Source: Megasphaera sp.
Lineage (GTDB): Bacteria > Bacillota > Negativicutes > Veillonellales > Megasphaeraceae
Direction: 5' to 3'
Assembly: GCA_022486585.1 (NCBI GenBank)
Contig: JAKVKI010000007.1
Span: 1-64,000 of the forward strand
Length of the DNA stretch: 64,000 bases
The position numbers and the translations under genes were made by a program. Below the pieces are notes generated by a model that was not told where the DNA came from, did no database searches, and was given only the letters and a program-made list of their open reading frames with translations. Each line of letters begins with the position of its first letter. Positions within the stretch are counted from its first letter, which is position 1. Below, one piece after another: positions 27,899 to 36,074 of the stretch.

Positions 27899-28933
27899 AT
27901 GGATATGGCAGAGTTTGCAAATATAAAGGTAATTGGTGTCGGCGGCGGTGGTAACAATGCTGTCAACCGTATGATAGAAAGTGGCTTGCAAGGTGTACAG
28001 TTCATTTCCGTCAACACGGAAGATCAGGTACTGGAAGTATCAAAGGCGGATGTGAAAATTCAGATCGGCGAAAAATTGACTCGCGGTCTTGGCGCAGGTG
28101 CCAATCCGCAGATTGGTGAACAAGCGGCCTTGGAAAGCAAGGAAGAAATCATCAAGGCTCTGCAAGGTGCCGATATGGTTTTTGTCACAGCAGGCATGGG
28201 CGGCGGTACCGGTACTGGTGCAGCTCCTATCGTAGCGGAATGTGCCAAAGAAATGGGCGCCCTCACCGTTGCTGTTGTAACGAAGCCGTTCTCCTTTGAA
28301 GGAAAGCGCCGCAAAGAACAAGCTGAAAAAGGCGCAGCATATTTGAAAGAAAAAGTAGATACCATCATTACGATTCCTAATGATAAATTGCTTCAGATCA
28401 TCGATAAGAAAACTCCCTTAAAGGATGCGTTCCTCGTTGCTGATGATGTGCTTCGCCAAGGAGTACAAGGTATCTCTGATTTGATTACGACCACTGGCTT
28501 GATCAATCTTGATTTCGCCGATGTGAAGACAATCATGATGGATCAGGGCGAAGCGATTATGGGCATTGGCGTAGGATCTGGAGAAAATCGTGCTGTTGAA
28601 GCTGTTGACGGCGCTATTCATAGTGCTCTTCTGGAAACCAGCATCGATGGTGCGCAAAGTATTTTGCTCAACGTTACAGGTGGCCCGGATATCAGTTTAT
28701 ACGAAATCAACGAAGCTGCTGAAAAAGTTGCTGAAGCAGTCGATCCGGATGCCAATATTATTTTTGGTTCCGTCATTGATCCGGATATGGAAGATTCCAT
28801 CCGTATTACTGTTGTCGCAACAGGTTTTGGTAAAGAACCGTCTACAATCCCCGATTTTGGACAGGGAAACACCACAAAAACCAGCAGTGCCAAAGATACA
28901 AGCGGCGTAGAAATTCCTACGTGGATGAGATAA
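27899..28933 (+). CDS. ftsZ: cell division protein FtsZ
   Basis: A 344-residue tubulin-like GTPase that forms the Z ring. The nucleotide-binding [13 protein letters not shown] starts near residue 13, the tubulin signature [10 protein letters not shown] is near residue 101, and the T7 loop [11 protein letters not shown] is near residue 202. The C-terminal conserved peptide is present as VEIPTWMR after a very short linker of about 25 residues. GGAGG precedes the ATG at 27899. Membrane anchoring normally uses FtsA or SepF; neither is encoded next to it. Confidence 0.98.
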   Translation: MDMAEFANIKVIGVGGGGNNAVNRMIESGLQGVQFISVNTEDQVLEVSKADVKIQIGEKLTRGLGAGANPQIGEQAALESKEEIIKALQGADMVFVTAGMGGGTGTGAAPIVAECAKEMGALTVAVVTKPFSFEGKRRKEQAEKGAAYLKEKVDTIITIPNDKLLQIIDKKTPLKDAFLVADDVLRQGVQGISDLITTTGLINLDFADVKTIMMDQGEAIMGIGVGSGENRAVEAVDGAIHSALLETSIDGAQSILLNVTGGPDISLYEINEAAEKVAEAVDPDANIIFGSVIDPDMEDSIRITVVATGFGKEPSTIPDFGQGNTTKTSSAKDTSGVEIPTWMR

Positions 28934-28945
28934 AAAAGCGACTCT

Positions 28946-28977
28946 AAAAGCGGATCCTGGCGGACCCGCTTTTTTTA
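28946..28977 (+). terminator. intrinsic terminator of ftsZ
   Basis: AAAAGCGG and CCGCTTTT pair around an inner GGATCC-like stem, followed by a T run. It ends the dcw cluster. Confidence 0.88.
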
Positions 28978-29008
28978 GAACGCATCTGAAATAAGAGGAG
29001 GTATAGTC

Positions 29009-29479
29009 ATGAGATGCCCTTTTTGTCAGAGTGATGATACGAAAGTAACAGATTCCCGGGCAACCGACGATGGCAAGGCCATACGCCGCCGCCGTGAATG
29101 TCAGCATTGCGGCCGGCGTTTTACGACCTATGAAATGGTAGAAGAACTGCCCCTTGTTGTAGTGAAACGCAGCGGCAGGAGAGAATTGTTCGACCGGAAT
29201 AAGATCCTCAACGGATTGTTACGGGCTTGTAATAAGCGGAAAGTTACGAGACAACAGCTGGATGATATTGTAGCCAAAGTAGAACGGAAGATACGCAATG
29301 CACTGGCTCAGGAAGTAACAAGCGAACGAATTGGCGAACTTGTTTTAACAGAGTTGAAAAGCGTCGATGAAGTCGCGTACATCCGTTTTGCGTCTGTGTA
29401 CCGTCAATTCGCTGATTTGGATAGTTTCATGGCTGAACTCAAACATTTGATGGGGAATAAAGAACAAAGCGAAAAATAG
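29009..29479 (+). CDS. nrdR: transcriptional repressor NrdR
   Basis: A 156-residue regulator of ribonucleotide reductase genes. The N-terminal zinc ribbon has paired Cys (CPFCQSDD at residues 3-10 and CQHCGRRF near 31-38). The ATP-cone follows (VVVKRSGRRELFDRNKILNG near residue 50). It binds NrdR boxes and senses ATP/dATP. GAGGAGG precedes the ATG at 29009. No nrd genes are nearby; it leads into the heptose operon with a 19-bp gap. Confidence 0.96.
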   Translation: MRCPFCQSDDTKVTDSRATDDGKAIRRRRECQHCGRRFTTYEMVEELPLVVVKRSGRRELFDRNKILNGLLRACNKRKVTRQQLDDIVAKVERKIRNALAQEVTSERIGELVLTELKSVDEVAYIRFASVYRQFADLDSFMAELKHLMGNKEQSEK

Positions 29480-29498
29480 GTTGAATCGAGGAAGGGTT

Positions 29499-30980
29499 AT
29501 GACAGATAATTATATCGATACCTTTTTGAATGCGACATTGCCAGGCTTGCGTATAGCTGTTATCGGTGATATTATGCTGGATCGCTATATCTTTGGCAGT
29601 GTGAATCGTATTTCACCAGAGGCGCCGGTACCGGTGAATAAAGTAGATCATATTACATCCGTATTAGGCGGAGCTGCGAATGTAGCCAATAATTTAGCCC
29701 ATTTGGACTGCCAGGTCTATTTGGCTGGTCTTGTTGGCGATGACGATAATATGCACTTATTGCAGTCCCTGTTAGAAGAGGCACATATTAATGGCGCTGG
29801 TCTCGTCGTTCGGCAGGGACATGATACGACGACTAAAATGCGTGTTCTTGGGGCACGGCAGCAAATGGTGCGCCTGGACTTTGAAGAAGTAACGGATCTG
29901 CAGTCTTCAGAAGAACAACAACTTTGCCATTGGCTTCGTTCTTGTATCGACGATGGATTAGACGGTATTATCTTATCGGATTATAAAAAAGGCGTCCTGA
30001 CCGATACTCTTGCGAAACAGATCATTTCTATGGCATCGGAGGCATCCGTTCCCGTCTTAGTCGATCCTAAAGGCAGCGACTGGACGAAATATAATGGTGC
30101 TGACTTTGTTACGCCGAATATGAAGGAATTAAGTGATTGTGTCGGGTATGCTGTAGCCAATGAAGGCAAGGCCGTGGCTGAAGCAGGAATGAAACTACAT
30201 GAGCAATATACTTTTGCCCATCTCATGGTAACCCGGTCAGAAAAAGGAATCACAGTTATTGGTAACGATGGCAAGGTGTGGAATAATCCGGCGACAGCAC
30301 AGGACGTATTTGATGTTTCCGGCGCTGGTGATACTGTAGCTGCCGCATTTTTAGCAGCTATTGCAGGGAAATTATCTATCCGTACAAGCTTGCAAATTGC
30401 TAATGCAGCAGCTGGTATTGTCGTGGCTAAAGTCGGTACCTATCCCATCCATCGCTATGAATTGCAGAAACTGTGGAATGAATGGCAGCCGGCACGATGG
30501 GAACCGTATCACCCCCTAAGCTGGGAGGACACAGCTCAAAAAATTCGCAAATGGCAAGCCCAGGGCGATACAGTCGTGTTTACGAACGGCTGTTTTGATA
30601 TCGTTCATCGCGGCCATATTCTCTATTTACAACAAGCGGCCATGCTAGGGCAGCATCTCGTCATAGGTCTTAATTCTGATGCGTCCGTGCGGCGCTTAAA
30701 AGGTGAGACACGGCCGTTCGTCTGCCAGGAAGACCGGGCTGTGTTGTTAAGCGCCTTGGGCTGCGTTGATGAAGTAGTTATTTTTGATCAAGATACGCCA
30801 CAGGAATTATTAGCAGTACTGCATCCAGATATTCTTGTTAAAGGCGGTGACTATAAGGCTGATGAAGTTATTGGCCGCGAATCAGTAAAACAGGTGGAAA
30901 TCATCTCGTTTGAAGAAGGCTATTCGACGACTGTTCTTATACAGAAAATAGCAGATTTAGTAAAGAAGGGGAAATTATGA
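29499..30980 (+). CDS. hldE: bifunctional D-beta-D-heptose 7-phosphate kinase / D-beta-D-heptose 1-phosphate adenylyltransferase
   Basis: A 493-residue fusion, as in E. coli HldE. Residues ~1-325 are a PfkB-type kinase (VIGDIMLDRYIFGSVNRISP, and the catalytic DVSGAGDTVAAAFLAA near residue 272). Residues ~345-493 are a nucleotidyltransferase (VVFTNGCFDIVHRGHI near residue 359). Both steps lead to ADP-D-glycero-beta-D-manno-heptose for LPS inner core. ATG 29499 follows GAGGAAGGG. The gene overlaps hldD by 4 bp. Confidence 0.95.
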   Translation: MTDNYIDTFLNATLPGLRIAVIGDIMLDRYIFGSVNRISPEAPVPVNKVDHITSVLGGAANVANNLAHLDCQVYLAGLVGDDDNMHLLQSLLEEAHINGAGLVVRQGHDTTTKMRVLGARQQMVRLDFEEVTDLQSSEEQQLCHWLRSCIDDGLDGIILSDYKKGVLTDTLAKQIISMASEASVPVLVDPKGSDWTKYNGADFVTPNMKELSDCVGYAVANEGKAVAEAGMKLHEQYTFAHLMVTRSEKGITVIGNDGKVWNNPATAQDVFDVSGAGDTVAAAFLAAIAGKLSIRTSLQIANAAAGIVVAKVGTYPIHRYELQKLWNEWQPARWEPYHPLSWEDTAQKIRKWQAQGDTVVFTNGCFDIVHRGHILYLQQAAMLGQHLVIGLNSDASVRRLKGETRPFVCQEDRAVLLSALGCVDEVVIFDQDTPQELLAVLHPDILVKGGDYKADEVIGRESVKQVEIISFEEGYSTTVLIQKIADLVKKGKL

Positions 30981-31942
30981 AAATAGTAACAGGCGGAGCC
31001 GGTTTTATCGGCAGTAATATTGTAAAACAATTGAATAATCGTGGTATCGATGACATCCTTATAGTAGATGATTTGACTGATGGCCGGAAATGCCGTAATT
31101 TGCAGGGACTGGCCTTTTATGACTATATGGATTATGAAGATTTTGCTACGCAAATGGCAGAAGATACCTTTGATTGTGGCTATATTGACGTAGTCTTTCA
31201 CGAAGGAGCTTGCTCCGATACGATGAATTATGACGGTCGGTATATGATGAAAAATAATTATGAAGGAAGTAAAAATCTTCTTCGGTATTGTACACAACGT
31301 AAAATACCGTTCCTTTATGCTTCTTCGGCATCTACCTATGGCAGTGGCAAGAATGGTTTCCGTGAAGATCCGGCTTGTGAACAGGCACTCAATCCATATG
31401 CGTATTCCAAGCTTCAATTCGACCGGTTCGTACGCCGCTTATTGCCTCAGGCAAACAGCCAGATCGTAGGTTTCCGCTATTTTAATGTTTTTGGACCGCA
31501 GGAAAATCACAAAGATCGGATGGCATCCCTTATTTTGCAAAAATATAATGAATTGCAAAAGACGGGTAAGATCACGTTGTTTGAAGGTACTGCAGGATAT
31601 GGCAAAGGTGAACAAATCCGCGATTTTATTTACGTTACAGACGTCGTCAATGTTATCTTCTATTTTTGGGAACATCCGGAATTGTCAGGTATCTATAATT
31701 GTGGTACAGGCATGGGTCATACATTCAACGAATTCGTTCAAGGAGTCATTGAGTATTGTGGCAAAGGGCATATTGAATATGTGCCATTCCCGGAAATCCT
31801 TAAGGGAAAATACCAGAGTTATACGCAGGCTGATACGACGAAACTGTTGCAAGCCGGCTATGACAGAGGTTTTACACTGCTCGATGAAGCCGTGAAGGAA
31901 TATTGCAGTATTCTGGAAAAGAGCGGCGGGTATTTTGAATGA
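30977..31942 (+). CDS. hldD: ADP-L-glycero-D-manno-heptose 6-epimerase
   Basis: A 321-residue SDR epimerase, typical HldD length. The NADP-binding VTGGAGFIGSNIVKQLN begins at residue 4, the catalytic tyrosine is in NPYAYSKLQFDRF near residue 141, and RYFNVFGPQENHK near residue 171 matches HldD. It converts the D,D to the L,D form of ADP-heptose. Overlapping ATGA junctions on both sides show a tight operon. Confidence 0.95.
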   Translation: MKIVTGGAGFIGSNIVKQLNNRGIDDILIVDDLTDGRKCRNLQGLAFYDYMDYEDFATQMAEDTFDCGYIDVVFHEGACSDTMNYDGRYMMKNNYEGSKNLLRYCTQRKIPFLYASSASTYGSGKNGFREDPACEQALNPYAYSKLQFDRFVRRLLPQANSQIVGFRYFNVFGPQENHKDRMASLILQKYNELQKTGKITLFEGTAGYGKGEQIRDFIYVTDVVNVIFYFWEHPELSGIYNCGTGMGHTFNEFVQGVIEYCGKGHIEYVPFPEILKGKYQSYTQADTTKLLQAGYDRGFTLLDEAVKEYCSILEKSGGYFE

Positions 31943-32460
31943 GAAAGGCCGTCTTTTTTGACCGTGATGGCGTGCTCAATGTGGACAAGGGGTATTTAGG
32001 TCATTGGAATGAATTCACCTGGATCCCTGGTGCAAAAGAAGCATTAGCGTATTTGACAGCAAAAGGCTATACGATCATTGTCGTTACGAATCAGAGTGGT
32101 GTTGCTCGCGGTTATTATACAGAAGACGATGTACAGGATTTGCATCGTCACATGTGTGCTGAAGCTAAAGCGGCCGGCGGATCTATTACGGCTGTGTATT
32201 ATTGTCCATATCTGGAAGGAGCTCCCCTTCAGCAGTACAACAAGAAGAGTGATTGGCGTAAACCGGCACCGGGCATGGTGCTGCAAGCTGTAAAAGAGTA
32301 TGATATCGATAGAGCACAGTCTTTCATGATCGGTGATATGCCCCGTGATGTAGAATGCGGGCACAATGCCGGTATGGATGGATACCGTTTTAAAGGCGGA
32401 CGGCTTGATGATTTTGTGAAACAGATTTTACTGGAAAGGAATAGCCGTGAAAGAGTATAA
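31939..32460 (+). CDS. gmhB: D-glycero-beta-D-manno-heptose 1,7-bisphosphate 7-phosphatase, lacking the usual zinc ligands
   Basis: A 173-residue HAD phosphatase between hldD and the heptosyltransferases. Motif I is FDRDGVLNVDKG (residues 6-17), motif II VVTNQSGVARGYY near residue 49, and the motif III/IV region is MIGDMPRDVECG near residue 131. The position and RKPAPGM match GmhB. The Cys/His zinc loop normally found before RKP (CxH...CxC) is absent: here it reads CPYLEGAPLQQ...SDWRKP, with one Cys only. It may thus be a zinc-free variant or have altered anomer preference. It overlaps both neighbours by a few bases. Confidence 0.88.
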   Translation: MRKAVFFDRDGVLNVDKGYLGHWNEFTWIPGAKEALAYLTAKGYTIIVVTNQSGVARGYYTEDDVQDLHRHMCAEAKAAGGSITAVYYCPYLEGAPLQQYNKKSDWRKPAPGMVLQAVKEYDIDRAQSFMIGDMPRDVECGHNAGMDGYRFKGGRLDDFVKQILLERNSRERV

Positions 32461-33478
32461 AACTATTCTCATTATAAAAATGAGCTCTTTGGGTGATGTA
32501 CTTCACGCGCTGCCTACTTTATACGCGCTGCGGGAAAATTGTCCCAAGGCGCGTATTGTTTGGGCTGTGCACCAAAATTTTTCGGCCGTTTTACCGGGAA
32601 AACCTTGGATTGATGAAGTCATCTATATTGATAAGAAACGCTTGAAATCTTTATCGTATTGGAAAGAATTGCGTAAAACACTGCATGCGTATCATTTTGA
32701 TATCTGTTTAGATCTGCAGGGCCTGGCTAAGAGTGCCATCGTGGCATTTAATAGTGGTGCTAAAGAAAAATATGGCTATTGGGAGATGCGTGAAGGCAGT
32801 TTCTTAGTCAGTAAAGGACTAACAGGGGCCTATAAAAATGGTCATGTCATCGAACGTTATTTAGATACGGTTCGCGTTCTTGGCGGTACTGTCCGCTCAG
32901 TAGAGTTCCCGCTGCCAGACGTATCTCTTGAAAAAAAAATCATGAAAAACCGTTTTTTGGCTGATGGTTTGGACGGGCCTTTTGTTGCTGTCGTACCTGG
33001 GGCGCGGTGGTCTGTCAAGGAATGGCCTGTATCGTATTGGCAGGAGTTTTTGCGTCGTCTGGCAGCATCAGGTATGCACGCTGTCTTACTGGGCAGTGGT
33101 GATGATATACCGAAAGGGGAAGCCATAGCGACAGCTGTTGATTCTCCTTATGTTTTAAATTATACAGGGTTAACGAGCCTGCGAGAACTGATGGCAGCGA
33201 TTGCTATGTCATGGCTTTACATTAGTGCCGATACAGGGCCGTTGCACCTGGCAAATGCCTTGAAAAAGGAACTTATCGCGCTGTTTGGGCCGACGTGTCC
33301 TGCCCGGACGGGACCTTACGGAGGGCAAGACGCATCGTATATCCATATGATGATTTCGCCGACATCACAGGCAACACCAGAGCACCCTCTCGTTGATGAT
33401 GCAGCGTGCATGGGCATGATCACAGTAGATGCACTGTGGGCGATGTATGAATCTGTTTTAAAGAAGGTGAAGAAATGA
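32447..33478 (+). CDS. ADP-heptose:LPS heptosyltransferase, WaaC/RfaC-like
   Basis: A 343-residue GT9 glycosyltransferase. It starts ILIIKMSSLGDVLHALPTLYAL, the WaaC-type N-terminus in which an Asp activates the Kdo acceptor. The donor-binding ADTGPLHLANAL lies near residue 262 and VVPGARWSVKEWP near residue 182. It should add the first L,D-heptose to Kdo2-lipid A on the inner membrane face. The GTG start at 32447 overlaps gmhB by 14 bp and follows AAAGGAA. Assignment to heptosyltransferase I rather than II is by N-terminal motif only. Confidence 0.88.
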   Translation: MKEYKTILIIKMSSLGDVLHALPTLYALRENCPKARIVWAVHQNFSAVLPGKPWIDEVIYIDKKRLKSLSYWKELRKTLHAYHFDICLDLQGLAKSAIVAFNSGAKEKYGYWEMREGSFLVSKGLTGAYKNGHVIERYLDTVRVLGGTVRSVEFPLPDVSLEKKIMKNRFLADGLDGPFVAVVPGARWSVKEWPVSYWQEFLRRLAASGMHAVLLGSGDDIPKGEAIATAVDSPYVLNYTGLTSLRELMAAIAMSWLYISADTGPLHLANALKKELIALFGPTCPARTGPYGGQDASYIHMMISPTSQATPEHPLVDDAACMGMITVDALWAMYESVLKKVKK

Positions 33479-34515
33479 TTAATTTGCGACAGAAACGGAT
33501 CATTGTGACCTTTCTCATGCATTTAGGAGATCTTATTTTGATTACGCCGTTTCTGCAAGTCCTGCGGCGCCATGCCAAGGACTCGGATATAACCTTGGTC
33601 GTTGATGCGAAAGTAGCAGATGTCGTTCGTTATAATCCCAATATTGACCATTTAGTGACTATTGATAAGAAGGGCAAGGACAATTCTGTCGCAGCATTGT
33701 GGCATATTGGCCGTCGTCTTCATGCAAATAAGTATGATATTCTTATTAATCTGCATCCTAATGAACGGACCAGCTTTTTGGCAGCAGTGATTCATGCTGG
33801 CCAATTCGTCGGTATGAGTCATTTTTTAGCGCGTCCTCTTATGAATCGTTATACTCGTCTTGACCGGCTTCATCTCCATGCAGCGGATATGTATATCAAT
33901 GTATTGGACCAATTGGGCATAAATGATTATCGTAACGATGGGCTGCAGATTTTTACGGGACCTGCCTGGGATAAGAAAGCGGCTGATTTTTATGCAGCCC
34001 AAGGTGTTACGGAACAGAGCACACTCATTGGTTTTAATATTGGCAGTGCGGTCCCGCAGAAACGATGGCCGGCAAAGCGGTTTGCTGCTGTAGCCGATTA
34101 TTTTGCTGAACAGGGCTATACGTGTGTCTTTTTTGGTGGTTCCATGGATGAGCAGATGGTGCAGGAAGCAACAGGACAGATGAAGTACAACGCCATTATT
34201 GCTACAGGGAAATTCTCCATTGGCGAGCTGGCAGCGGCTATTAGACGGTGTTCGTTGTTTATTACTAACGACAGTGGTCCTATGCATGTCGCTGTAAGTC
34301 AGCATGTGCCTTTAGTAGCATTATATGGGCCAAGTAATCCTAAATTTTATGGACCATATACAAATAATGCAATCATATTGGAATCGACAGATCACTATGA
34401 AGAAGGCAAGAGTATGAAGAAAATCATCAAAGAAGGGCATTATAAGGGCATTTCTGTTATTTCCATGAAAGATGTCATTATTGCAGGAGAAGAATTGCTG
34501 CAGCGGAAAGGATAA
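33475..34515 (+). CDS. glycosyltransferase family 9 (heptosyltransferase II/III-like)
   Basis: A 346-residue GT9 enzyme overlapping the previous gene by 4 bp. N-terminus VTFLMHLGDLILITPFLQVL and the donor-site NDSGPMHVAVSQHVPLVALYG near residue 263 are GT9 hallmarks; GFNIGSAVPQKRWPAKRF near residue 184 matches the phosphate-binding region. It likely adds a second or later heptose in the LPS core; the exact position cannot be told. It is the last gene of the heptose operon. Confidence 0.85.
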   Translation: MINLRQKRIIVTFLMHLGDLILITPFLQVLRRHAKDSDITLVVDAKVADVVRYNPNIDHLVTIDKKGKDNSVAALWHIGRRLHANKYDILINLHPNERTSFLAAVIHAGQFVGMSHFLARPLMNRYTRLDRLHLHAADMYINVLDQLGINDYRNDGLQIFTGPAWDKKAADFYAAQGVTEQSTLIGFNIGSAVPQKRWPAKRFAAVADYFAEQGYTCVFFGGSMDEQMVQEATGQMKYNAIIATGKFSIGELAAAIRRCSLFITNDSGPMHVAVSQHVPLVALYGPSNPKFYGPYTNNAIILESTDHYEEGKSMKKIIKEGHYKGISVISMKDVIIAGEELLQRKG

Positions 34516-34544
34516 TTGTTTTTCCCTACGGTGTAGTGTATAAT
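34516..34544 (+). promoter_or_regulatory. promoter of the outer-membrane protein gene
   Basis: TTGTTT at 34516-34521 and a perfect TATAAT at 34539-34544 with a 17-bp spacer, starting just after the heptosyltransferase stop. Confidence 0.75.
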
Positions 34545-34583
34545 ATATGTATTATGATAAAGATGACACTGGAGGTGTTTCCC

Positions 34584-35165
34584 ATGAAAAAGATACTATT
34601 GGCCGGTGTATTGGCTGCACTCATGTCAGTGAGTGCTGTCTCTATGGCTGCGCCTATTAAAAATCCTCAACAAGGGGATCTGAAAGCAAACGTCAACTAT
34701 GGCTTTGATCAAAAAGAAGGAGGACGTGATGCTGGCAGCCGTTTTAGCGGTGGCGATGTGACCTATGTCATTAATGATAACCTGGATTTGCAGTATGTAA
34801 ATAATTACACAAAAGGCGATAACAACAATAAAATCAACGAAAATTATGTTATTGGCAACTATCGGCTTACGAAATATGTCTCTGCTTTTGCCGGTGGTTC
34901 GTATGTGAAAACAGATACGTATAATAATCAACATTCCTGGGGCTATCAGGTGGGCTTAAAAGGCCAGTTGCCTATTGCCGAAAAATGGCAGGGTTTTGCT
35001 TCTGTCGGCGTAGGTGATGATGTCAATTCCTATGAAGTCGGTGTTGGCTACGATATTACGCCGAACTGGGATGCACATGTCAAATATCGCCGTGCTGATG
35101 TCAGCGTAGATAACTATGATGATACGGTCAAAGGCTGGCAGGTAGGCATGGGGTATAAGTTCTAA
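34584..35165 (+). CDS. outer-membrane beta-barrel protein, small porin-like
   Basis: A 193-residue secreted protein. Residues 1-23 are a classical signal peptide (MKKILLAGVLAALMSVSAVSMA) with an AxA-type cleavage site. The mature part is a chain of alternating hydrophobic/polar strands rich in Gly, Tyr, Asn and Asp, such as YVNNYTKGDNNNK and WGYQVGLKGQLP. It ends with aromatic GWQVGMGYKF, as expected for a C-terminal outer-membrane beta signal. An 8-stranded barrel is likely. GGAGG precedes the ATG at 34584. It is monocistronic with its own promoter and terminator. Specific function unknown. Confidence 0.85.
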   Translation: MKKILLAGVLAALMSVSAVSMAAPIKNPQQGDLKANVNYGFDQKEGGRDAGSRFSGGDVTYVINDNLDLQYVNNYTKGDNNNKINENYVIGNYRLTKYVSAFAGGSYVKTDTYNNQHSWGYQVGLKGQLPIAEKWQGFASVGVGDDVNSYEVGVGYDITPNWDAHVKYRRADVSVDNYDDTVKGWQVGMGYKF

Positions 35166-35197
35166 ACCTGGTTTTATTTTTAGGACTGGATACGATA

Positions 35198-35239
35198 ACA
35201 GCCGTTGCCGTTCTTGAATCGGTATCGGCTGTTTTTTTT
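35198..35239 (+). terminator. intrinsic terminator of the outer-membrane protein gene
   Basis: AACAGCCG pairs with CGGCTGTT around an inner stem and is followed by eight T residues. Confidence 0.9.
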
Positions 35240-35290
35240 GTATGGCTGTCTGATATATGCGATATTGAATGGATATGGCAGTGAAATATA

Positions 35291-35320
35291 TTGACAGGTA
35301 TGGAAAAAATCTCGTATAAT
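35291..35320 (+). promoter_or_regulatory. strong promoter of the ncRNA
   Basis: Perfect consensus TTGACA (35291-35296) and TATAAT (35315-35320) with an 18-bp spacer; predicted start near 35327. No gene starts downstream before the terminator. Confidence 0.85.
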
Positions 35321-35326
35321 GTGTTG

Positions 35327-35553
35327 AGCATGTGCTGTGGTTGCAAGTCGATGCCAGTCGCAGGCAAAGCGATCCACGTAAGGAGACCAAAGCGTCTCTG
35401 ATCATAGTGCGGCCTAGAAGTAAGACCTGCCGCAAAAAGCGAGAGGGCTAGTAGTGGGAGCGGGAACGCCATGAGCGAAGGTCCCAGCAGGCGAGTGTGG
35501 GGGTAAAAACCAGGTCAGACATGCATCAAGCTGTGCTATGCACAGCTTTTTTT
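35327..35553 (+). ncRNA. structured non-coding RNA of about 225 nt, family not identified
   Basis: A consensus promoter, a highly structured body with no plausible reading frame, and a strong terminator (AAGCTGTGC-TAT-GCACAGCTT plus T run at 35528-35553) define a free-standing RNA. The ends pair: GCATGT (35329-35334) with ACATGC (35519-35524), then CTG with CAG and TGGTT with AACCA. Inner hairpins include GAGAC-GTCTC (35382-35399), TGCGGC-GCCGCA (35408-35433) and TGGGA-TCCCA (35455-35486) with a GCG-GGAA-CGC loop. It lacks the sequence signatures of tmRNA, RNase P and SRP RNA. A Firmicutes raiA-type RNA or a divergent 6S RNA are the candidates I would test first. Confidence 0.72.
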
Positions 35554-35566
35554 ATAAAATTAATGT

Positions 35567-35595
35567 TTGATTTTTTCTCATTAGTAGTGTAAAAT
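35567..35595 (+). promoter_or_regulatory. promoter of the thioesterase-acyl-CoA dehydrogenase operon
   Basis: TTGATT (35567-35572) and TAAAAT (35590-35595) with a 17-bp spacer, starting just after the ncRNA terminator. Confidence 0.6.
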
Positions 35596-35633
35596 GTAAG
35601 GGTATTTATTTCAGGCTGACAAAGGAGACGATA

Positions 35634-36074
35634 GTGGTGCAATATGATGTAGAAACCGTTGAACGGGCGATTCGCCACAATCCCTTTGATGCGTACATGG
35701 ATTTTCATGTGAGTAAAGCTGATGAGAAAAGTACCATCCTTGTCTTTCACAACAACGGCATTACGTGGAATAATCCGAACGGTACCTTATATGGCGGCGT
35801 GCTATATTCTATGGCTGATTCAGCGATGGAAACAGCGTGTGCTGTATGTGGCAACGCTGTGCTGACACTGGATTTGTCGATGAATTATCTCCGGCCGGCG
35901 TTTGCCAATACGGTTATCCGGGCCGAAGTAAAAGTCATCCATAATGGTCGTACGACGATGGTTGCTTTGTGTGATTTTTATGACAATGATGACCGCTATC
36001 TGGCACATGGCAAAGGGACATTCTTTGTAACAGGCCCTTATACATTCGGACAAGGAGATGGAAAGAATGGATAA
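35634..36074 (+). CDS. hotdog-fold thioesterase, PaaI family
   Basis: A 146-residue single hotdog domain. The catalytic-region motif NPNGTLYGGVLYSMADSAME near residue 47 (an asparagine and glycine before the long helix) is typical of the PaaI/YbgC acyl-CoA thioesterases; LSMNYLRPA near residue 83 is the paired strand. The substrate is probably an acyl- or aryl-CoA. The start is GTG at 35634 (or 35637), with AAAGGAG upstream. It overlaps the next gene by 8 bp. It and the next gene are diverged tandem paralogues. Confidence 0.88.
   Translation: MVQYDVETVERAIRHNPFDAYMDFHVSKADEKSTILVFHNNGITWNNPNGTLYGGVLYSMADSAMETACAVCGNAVLTLDLSMNYLRPAFANTVIRAEVKVIHNGRTTMVALCDFYDNDDRYLAHGKGTFFVTGPYTFGQGDGKNG

Noticed and set aside
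35327-35553. Assignment of the ncRNA to SRP, RNase P or tmRNA
   Set aside because: The conserved GGTCAGGTCCGGAAGGAAGCAG, GAGGAAAGTCCGGGC and tag-peptide elements are all absent.
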